64,000 nucleotides of DNA from Gymnothorax reevesii (taxonomy: Eukaryota; Chordata; Actinopteri; Anguilliformes; Muraenidae). The notes beneath the pieces were generated by a model. The model was not told where the DNA came from. It saw only the letters and a list, made by a program, of their open reading frames with translations, and ran no database searches. The stretch is from positions 45,537,120-45,601,119 of the forward strand of contig CM056583.1 in the NCBI GenBank assembly GCA_029721435.1, written 5' to 3'. Below, piece after piece: positions 49,001-58,510 of this stretch (positions are counted from its first letter, which is position 1; each line of letters begins with the position of its first letter). Position numbers and translations under genes: made by a program.

Positions 49001-50308
49001 CAGTAGTTTCAAATTATCCAATGCACCCCTTAGAGAAAATAAATGGAATTAGACACTGCTTAATAGGCAGTGCCATAGCAGAGGAATTCACTGCTCTCCA
49101 ACCTAACGAGTCGCAAGATCGTGACGTCAATGCGTGGCTGGTTGGTTACTTCCAATGATGTGTTGGGTTAATTCAGGCTGTGATGTCAGCAACATTAATT
49201 AATTAGTGGAATCAGTAATGGCCGATACACAGGGAGTTTGATATCACATGTGTAGTGATCACTTTGAGGATAATATGCATGAACGAGCATTAAAAGCAGA
49301 TCTCTTTGGTCCACCAGCCCTGAGGGTGCCGAGGGTAGATGCAGTGCCCACTCTGTTCGTCCATAAAGCCAAGCTGAAACCAAAAGAGCAGAGCCGTGTC
49401 GTGTTTGGAAAAGAAGCGAGTGTCAGCAGATCACCGGTCAGCCGCTGCAATAACGTCACGATTTCGGGCTTTAAAGAGCTGAATCACAATAACACGTGGC
49501 TCGGATTAAAACAATGGTGGTCTCCTTGGATAGTTCGCAGGAGCAATTATTGGAAATTAAAGTCCTTTTGGCTGTGGGGGAGTGAATTTTCGACCAGATA
49601 CACTTCAGGTATACTATGACAACAGCTATTGAAAAAAGAACATGTCGAAATTGGCATGTAATGATAGTCCTCTTTTAATAAAAAATGAATAATATAAATC
49701 ATCAATAAAATCTGAGAAAAATCAAAAAATGGGAGTAATAGAATGATAGGTATAATAAGTATGTTGATGACTGTGCATTTATTTCACAAGTTCTCAAAAT
49801 GACAAAGTTCACATCATGTTATTTCTTGTATTCCAGCATTTAATTAATGAAGAGCAGTGATATGAACCTGTCACAACATGGTAATATGTAGCAATGCAGT
49901 GATACCACTGCCTCAATTCAGTTTTATGAAGGTCATATCTTCAATTTTGTCATCTTAGACTTATTCATGTACACTGAATCACAATCTGGCTAAATGCATG
50001 CTCACCCTGTCGAACCGGTAAGGGCCTTCTTTCTTCAGCCCGGCTCTCGCCACAGTGTCTCCCCTGGTAGTATGTTTGGTCTTGTCCAACCATGGAACTT
50101 GACTGCAGAGGAGGAAAACCAAGAAAAAAATGAGAGACGTATATTCAGAGATTGGCTTCTAAGAGGTCTTGACATTTGCAATGACACACAGCTCTGTCAC
50201 GGGGCCACATGAAGCCCAATGATAGCACCTATATTACGAGACTTCATCACAGCTTTCCAATAATGCTATTTATATTTTGCAAACAAATACAGACTCAGAA
50301 AATGTGCT

Positions 50309-50372
<64 letters not shown>

Positions 50373-53300
50373 TGTATATATACCTAGATTTTTCCATTGG
50401 TTTGAAATTAATGTATTTCCAGGTGTTTTTCTCCATTTTAACCAAAATATCTTACCATAGCTTGGACAAAACTGAAACTGCTGGATTATATCCTTTGCAT
50501 TTCATTAAAGTGTTGTATTCAAACAGTGTTCAGTATTTAGCATTTCATTGCAATGTGCTAATCATTAAAACAGTGGTGTGTCACCTTACAAAATGATCAC
50601 ACATTAGAATCAGTTGACTGTCAAACCAACATACCAATTTCTATGTGGTTCATAGAAATAATTATTGAGTGAACCACTAAGAAAAAAATACATAAGCAAT
50701 CATCATTGTAGTGTTTTAGTGCGGATACGGTCATCGTCTAGATTCCTGCACCTGACAGCTCTCTGCTGGACCGGACGTTTGGCTTTTCAATCGCGTGTCA
50801 ATGAAGCCCCCTGGTGGTGGCATTTTGCCTGGTATATTGTTGTAATACGGATGCTCAGCGGTCTCCTCCTCTTCCTCTGTCCACGGGGCCTCCTCCACAT
50901 TTAGCAAACTAGCACACAAACAGCCAGCGGTAAACAATGACTGATTCCATTTCCATTGAAAATATAAATAATTATTGATGAGAACAAGACGAATTAGATA
51001 ATTAATCACAAAACCTTTACATAAACCACCATGTGAGTTTCTCTGGTTAGGAATAGGAGGATCAACGAAATGCCATATTGTGAAAGTAAAAATCCAGCAC
51101 AATGAAGGTTCTAACAGTTCAAATGTTAAAATAAAACCCAACATTTATATTATACTTCTATATTTAGCAGATGCTCCTATCCAGGAAACAGGTGAGTTAA
51201 AAAAAAACAAAACAAAAAAACAATTAAACAATTAAAAACATAATTTTATATCCCATGATCTGTGCAAGAAGTTGATGAAGTAAGTGATTGGTTTATTGGA
51301 TCAATTAGCACATTTAGATATTACCACTCTGATGTTAAGAAATTACATAAACTAGATTATTCACCCTTGGCTATCCACAAAAACCTGAGGTTTTCTTGAA
51401 CAAGGGAACAATTCAAATGAGAAAGTTTTCATTTTGTTACAGAAAGTGATTGACAGTGCACTGACAGTCAAATCTTGTCCGCTGCAGTTTAACCTACAGC
51501 CTCATAAGCTGAATGCCTGAGAACAGTATTTAGGTCTGGCAGGCTTTGAGTAACGTGCTGGCTGTCAGGGTGTAAGATGGTAATCAGCAACCAAGGGTGT
51601 AATGCAATTTCGGATAATATATTCCAGCGCTGACTGGATACAAAATACTTTTCAGGGGGTTGGTGCATCCCTGTCAAAGTCAACGATCAAGAGGAGACCA
51701 CACCAGAGTTTTGCACAGTGAGTTTACTGCAAGATGTAAACCAGGTAATATAAGTTTGAAAGAAATTTTTAAAAAAGCATGTGTAGTTCTGAAACAGCAT
51801 CACTTGGACATATGATACAAAGAACAATTTGTGCAAGAATGATGGGAAAAGAGTAGGGTAGTAGAGTAGCAGGTAGGGAAGGAACTGCTTATAATTTAAA
51901 GAAAACCTCCTCATCTGTGAAGAGTGGTGGAAGTGGTGTTCTGGCTTGGGCATGTAGGCCTGCCAGTGGGACTGATCACCAAATATTTACTGAAGATTTG
52001 AAAGCTGACAAAAGCAGCAGCTTGAGTTCTGAATTTTATAAAGGTGTATACCTGCTTCTGTACCAATCTGTAACAATGGAAAGTGTTCTGTCACTTGCTG
52101 TTAGCACTTGTTCTTGTCTCCTAGGAGCTCTGCACTTTTGTACTGATCCTGTGCACTTTTGTACGTCGCTCTGGATAAGAGCGTCTGCTAAGAACCTGTA
52201 GTGTAATGTAATGTAATGCTCAAATTCAGGCAAATGCTTCAGACTCACTGGATGACAATTCACAGGAAGCTAAATATGTCAATAGCAAAGGCAATAGCAA
52301 CAGAAAGTTTCATACACGGGAGCGATTCAGTTTGCTTTAGAAAAATTAAAGAGGATAAAAGGAGCACTCATATATTAATAAATACATGTAAATTCCCATA
52401 CCAAAAAAAAGTCGCACACTATGATATTTTGTTGGGTCACTTTAGCTTTCATCTCAGCGCACATTCATTATGGAATTGGAAAATTTTACACGTCATAACA
52501 TTTTTTTACGACCAGATTTGCATTCATTTTTAGCCGAGATACTGTATTGATGATGCAAAATAGCACACGTATGCTATTTTAACTCCAATAATGTTCTACT
52601 ACTAATTAATAATAAGTCATGCCAATAAACATAAGCGACAGATGACACAAGCCATTCAGTAAAACGGAATGTAACTTTTTCTTCATAATTAACAGTCAAC
52701 GATAAAAGCTTCAAATTTCAAAGCCCTTCAGTACCTTGGACAAAGAGAAATCCCAAGTCAAGTATTAACATGACCTAAAATGCTGGTTTGCCAATTAGTT
52801 GAGTTAGAATCAATGCTATCAGTGCTCATGCTGTCAGTGCTCACTGTCAAATATATGCTAAACAGTACACTACAGTGATAACTATAAAACAAAGTGCCGA
52901 AAATCCCTTCATCACAAGTGTTGCCACTAAATGTGGCCATGTCCCCCGCCAGGTCATGGATATCGACTGAGGTCGGCGTATCACACTAATGCACATTGAA
53001 GACAAGATGAATGAAATCAGTCAAACCGTTCTTGAGATATCGCATTCACAACAAACGGCACACGACGGATGGACGGACAGACGGAGCTGAATATACTATG
53101 TACCCCGTTCTGCTCGCTACCGCGGCGGCGGGGGACAATAACGGGTTTAAGTCCATGCATCGCTTAAGATTTGAGACCATTCTCTAATATTTACCGAATC
53201 GCGAATTTTTAAGATTCTGAAAATCTAAGCAATGTTCTGATCATCTGGTCCAACCTCGAATAATCTAAGAAACCCAACGCGGAACGGTCCAGACCTCGAC

Positions 53301-56300
53301 CACAATAATTTGCAGTTTTTTGTGCTATTAGCACTCCTGGAAATCGTCGCTGTCCACGTTACTCTTATATTTAATGTCTGTGTTAGTGGACATCCAGCTA
53401 GGTGGTTGCATGATAACCGAAACAAACATTGGAAACCTATTATATTATCTGTCTAGAAGTTGACCTTTGTCCGCAATGCAAGCACAAACATATTTACAAT
53501 TTATTGGGGAAAGAATTACATATTCAACCTCCACCAATATCAAATGAAATCAACCCCCAAGCTTAAACCAGAAGCAGTGCCATGCAAAATGCACTTAAGG
53601 GATCTTGCTGAACCAAGTTCCGAGACGTGTCAAGTACGAGGGGTAGCTGAGAAAAGGAATAAGATCAGGTTGAGTCGATTGCTTTCTGCTGTTTGTAGCT
53701 CACACCGGCTGTTTCCGGCTTGCTGGCTAGGCGCGAGTGGGGTTGGTGGCTGAGTGGTGGCATATGATCTTCTACATCTACACCTACCTACCAATACGAT
53801 GAAAACAAAATTGATTGTTTGATTTATTGTCACCATAGCCCTTTGTAACATGTGTCCCTGATCAGATGTTACTGTATTTTTGTTGCCTAGTCTGCTGAAA
53901 AATTCTCTTCTTCCAAAACGAACAAATAGATTGCAATCTGTTCCCCTATCCTTCCTGTTCGTTCGTGCTTGTCAATCGTCTTATCATGACTTTCAAGATG
54001 GAGGCGACTGGAAACTACCTCAAGGTACTGTCTGCATAAAGAGTCTTTTTTAATAAATTACCTATGCATTTTCAAAGTTCTCAGTGCCTCATTTTAAATG
54101 TCAGGGCCATCGGAATTCTACCAATGAAACATGGAGCTACTTTGAGCCTTGTTAATGATGAAAAAAATAATGATTTCTTTGCATGGCAACACCATGCCAA
54201 ATTCGCTACCATTGTAAGCCTGTTGGGAGCTTCGGCTAAAAAGCCATGTATTTTGAAATGTTGCGTGCGTACGGAGGTGGGGTATTCAACAAAAATTACT
54301 ACTCGTTATCATGTTATCACACCCAAGTCAATTTCACTCTGAAATTCTCCTTTAAGTGCGATCTACTGAGTGTCACCTTTCAAACAAGACCATGATTATG
54401 CCCACGGTCAAAGTGGTTCAAGATCAGTAAGCATTTTAGTTTTGGAGGAAATTTGCTCAGAAAAGAACCACACTTTTTAAGGATTAATCAAGAGACTGCG
54501 CGATTAACCACTCATATTACTTTCAATCACATGCAAGAGATGGGAAATAATAATAATAATAATAATAATAGCTTTATTTTTATAGCACAATTCATGCATA
54601 AAATGCAACACAAAGTGCTGAATATAATAGACAATCAAAACACTTATGATTAAAAAAAAAGATTTTAAAAAAATCCAAGAGGAACCGATTCCACATAGAT
54701 ATGTATCAGAGTGTGACATACCCACCTGCCATGTAATGTAGGAAGCTTGCTAGATGGACATTGCAGGTATTGTTGGAAGCGAAGATCAAATGCCTGCCCA
54801 ATGGTACTGATGACATCCTGAGCAAGACCATCTGAGCATTCCAGAATATGACACGCTGCAGAACAGAATCACAGAGGCTTTTCAGAAACAAGCACTGGTA
54901 ATATCCCACCAATAAACAAGGGTGAAATACTGAAATCCCCCCCACAGTTTTGGGTTTCTGGCCAGGAAAGGAAAGGCAACAGAGGGATGGACAGAAGTGA
55001 CACACGTATCCAATATATCACATTTCCAGGAAAAAAAAAATGCTTAGAAGTTCTTGCCCGGAAAATACGTGTGACAGAGGGATACACTGGCGGATGGATG
55101 ATCACGTGGGGGGGGGGGGGGCAACACTCATTCCCATATCCCTCTTCCACTTAGTGATGGGGTATAATTAAACCTATGGTGAAACCATTAAAAGAATAAA
55201 CCTTCAACAGAAGCCAGAATAATTTACAACTCAAATTCCATATTATTTGATGTCAGGATCAAGGGCCAAAAAATTATGTTATGAAGTCACCAACCATATA
55301 TATTTAGGTGATATCCAAGTAGGTATTAATTCATCTGGTGGTTCTTTTACCGGCATTTATTGCAATTAGTTTTACTTCAAATACTGCTACAGGAAGACCG
55401 TAATCTTGGAATTTGGCAAGTTTCAACTCCGCTAAAATGAAACTTTTTTACATATAGAGGAAAGAAAGAAAGCACAAGCATCTCGGGACTCCTAAAAATA
55501 CTGAGCTGTCGTAAATATAAGTTGGCCCCAATGTTATTTTTTGCCTCTGCAGAAACATGGAAGTCTCGATGGGCTTTGATTCTGAATAAAAATTTTCAGC
55601 ACAATGTCTATTTCTCCAGTTGTCTAAAGAATGCAAGTCATTCATATAACACTACAGTACACATAATCATGATGCGAAACATTAAAAAAATCAAGATGTG
55701 AAACATTAAAAAGCGTACCTCTTCTGTTGACAGGATCTTTAGCTACATAGGCAACGTAATCAGTCGTGTCCTGTTCGGTCAGAAAGGAAAAACGATGCAT
55801 ATCAACACAGTTGCAAAAATGCTTTAAAGTTTCATTAGAATTCTGTTGTGCCATAGCCTTGACTCATTTGATTATAATACAACTTTAATGCTGCCCTGAA
55901 AACAAAAACTGTATCAGCGTCACCATAAGACCATTTGTTTCAATCAGTGCTTCATTCTAACCAATGCCATTCAAGCCCGCTCATCAAATGACTGGAATAT
56001 TTCTGGCTTGCGGAATAGCTTTTACCTCTTAACAATCCAATTCAGTTGCAGTTTCAGTCATTGAGTAGTTTCTTTAATCCTAGCACAAATCAGGCAATTT
56101 ATGCATTCCCCCATTTAAAGCTTCAGAATTCAAGATTTGAGCATCACAGAGAGTGGAGAAATAATTCAAATGAATCAAGACACTTAGAATTTAAATGAAA
56201 CTTTGACTTGTCAAAACTTAAGTAAACCAGCTTATTTCAGTTTAATTTATGATTTTAGTACAGAATAATTGTTCATACATCTTCATGAAAATTCAACATT

Positions 56301-58471
56301 TAAGTTCTTGAAAATACTGAGAATCAGAAAATGTCTTGGAGGTAAAACAATACATTTCTGGGATCATAAACTCCTTGACCACAAGTGTATTATATTTGAG
56401 TGAAAATTTCCAGCTGTTCAGGAGCTAAATATGAGCGCTCTCCTAGTGGGTCCATCCAGTGGATTTCCAAATGGCTCCGAATGGTTCACAGTGAAATTAT
56501 AAAATAAACATATTTTTCCACAAATCAACTGTTTTTATTCATGTTGCTCAATAGGAATTCATGATTTTCAAGCAGGAATTAGCATGAGTTATCAATAGAC
56601 GGGGATTGACATCAGTTGCCTCCAAATCCTCTCCAAACCCAAAAATGTTTTTTTTTTTCTCCCATATAAAGTAGTAAAATTTGTCTATTTTTCACCAGAG
56701 CCCCAGTATCCAGCATGAGTACTCATTAAAAAAACTGCTTTTAGTGTCAGAATGTTTATCCTACAAGGAATCATGTGCTATTATTCCTGGGCAACAGGGT
56801 TAAGACTTAAAATGTCAATAATTAAAATCGTTGATAGGCACCACCAACTCTTGAATATTCAATACACATTTTGCGTCTACTCTATATTTTTAGGATACTG
56901 CAACTGAATGCATTAGTTGAGCAAGTCTGTAGACGCTAGATTTTATTTTTGGCAAATGATGCGGAGGAATGGCATCACTCCCTCACAAGGACACAGAACC
57001 TCGAATCTGAGCGTCACCTCTGAAAATCCCTGCAGGGTCATTCCATGTCAATTCAACAAATGCCCCCACCTGACCATCTCAGATTTGTCTAAAAAAATTA
57101 TCACAGAAAGGCAATATACTTAATAGGATGTGTGCCAAATTTCAGTTAAATACATGTATGTCTATTAGTTATGGCAGAAAAACATAATAAAGATGGTACA
57201 AATAATAAAGAAAATACACAGCAAAATCCTAAAAAAGCCAAAATTTCCAATATTTATTAATTCTTTAGTAACTATTTAATGAAGAGTTGCACCACAAACA
57301 CATTTGAAACAAAGATAGCAAAGAATGTAAGCTTTAAGATGGCGAAAACTTCAAGAATGTACAGGTTGTCACATCTTGGCAATTTGATGTCAAATTTCAG
57401 GAAATTTTGGCATTTTTAGGATTTTGCTGTGTATTTTCTGGACAACCATGAAATTGACTTGCTTGTTGTTTATTGTACCAATAGCAGTATGTGGGGAGAG
57501 CTAGCATAGAAAAAAATCAGCTCTCTACCTGCATAACTTCGGTCATAATTGGCCTTCAAAGTTGGTGTTACAGACAACTTAATCAAATAAATTATCAATT
57601 TCAAACAGCCACAGCTCCCTAATAAAAACATATTTGCCATTGAAAATGTGTTTCATAAGTGTACTGGGCATAGATGTGACACTGTGGAAATTTGTGAGCC
57701 CATGGCATTGATACAACTAAAGATATTGCCTCCTAAAAATCTACTTTTATTTGATGTGCAAAAAGGAGTGCTAAAGTCAGCAAAATGTTGCCATCTTTAT
57801 TAATTTTTTTGTCAAAACTGAAGAAGATATATAACTGAAATGTTGCACATAACCTATTAAGAACATGGCCTTGGTGTGAGATTTTTTTTTAAATAAATCT
57901 GAGATGGTCAGGGGGAGAAACTTTCTGAAATTTGTTGAATTGACATGGAATGACCCCGCAGTAAAACATCGCCCGGCCTGTTGTTCAATGGATCATGAGA
58001 GGCAGCCAAGAGCGCATGAATGCTCAAAACACTGACCAAACTTTCCATTCAGTAATGCAGTTTAGCTTTGTGTTCACTGAAACTGTATAGCATTTTGGTT
58101 TTCACTCACCTGAAGTAATCGTACAACTGCATTGTGTCCGCTTTCCAAATTTAATGAGCTAGTAAGCCCTTGACAGATTGACTATATTAGCATGCATCTT
58201 TATGTCTCCCGCTGGCTAACTCTAACGCTGCAAATAACGTGCTTGCTGTAGTATAGATGGTAGCGGATCAATAGCCAGATTAGTGATACAAATTTCTTAT
58301 AAGCCGAAGCTAGCTTCTCCTTTCATACTTCGTTGAAGCTAAACTGAGTTCTCGCTGTGGATAGGTTAACCAATACATTGTGAAATACAGCCGCATCTGC
58401 CGTTTCTGTCTTTGTCTTGGGATAAAGAAATGCATGCCCACAAGCACTCAAGCGCATTTGACATGCGTATG

Positions 58472-58510
<39 letters not shown>

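Larger units (their letters stand above)
50909..54725 (-). other. shc3 intron between the PTB-end exon and YYN exon
   Basis: The intron contains an L2-type tail remnant in minus orientation near 51155-51180 (tttagcagatgctcctatcc), a TGTAA-tailed repeat ending at 52222, a short inverted-end repeat at 52941-53136 and a (TAA)n at 54549-54570. No other gene was recognised. The ORF at 53460-53753 has no family resemblance. Confidence 0.6.

Noticed and set aside
52216..52533. 105-residue ORF in the shc3 intron
   Set aside because: No motif, low-complexity A/T-driven composition and no start context; probably chance.
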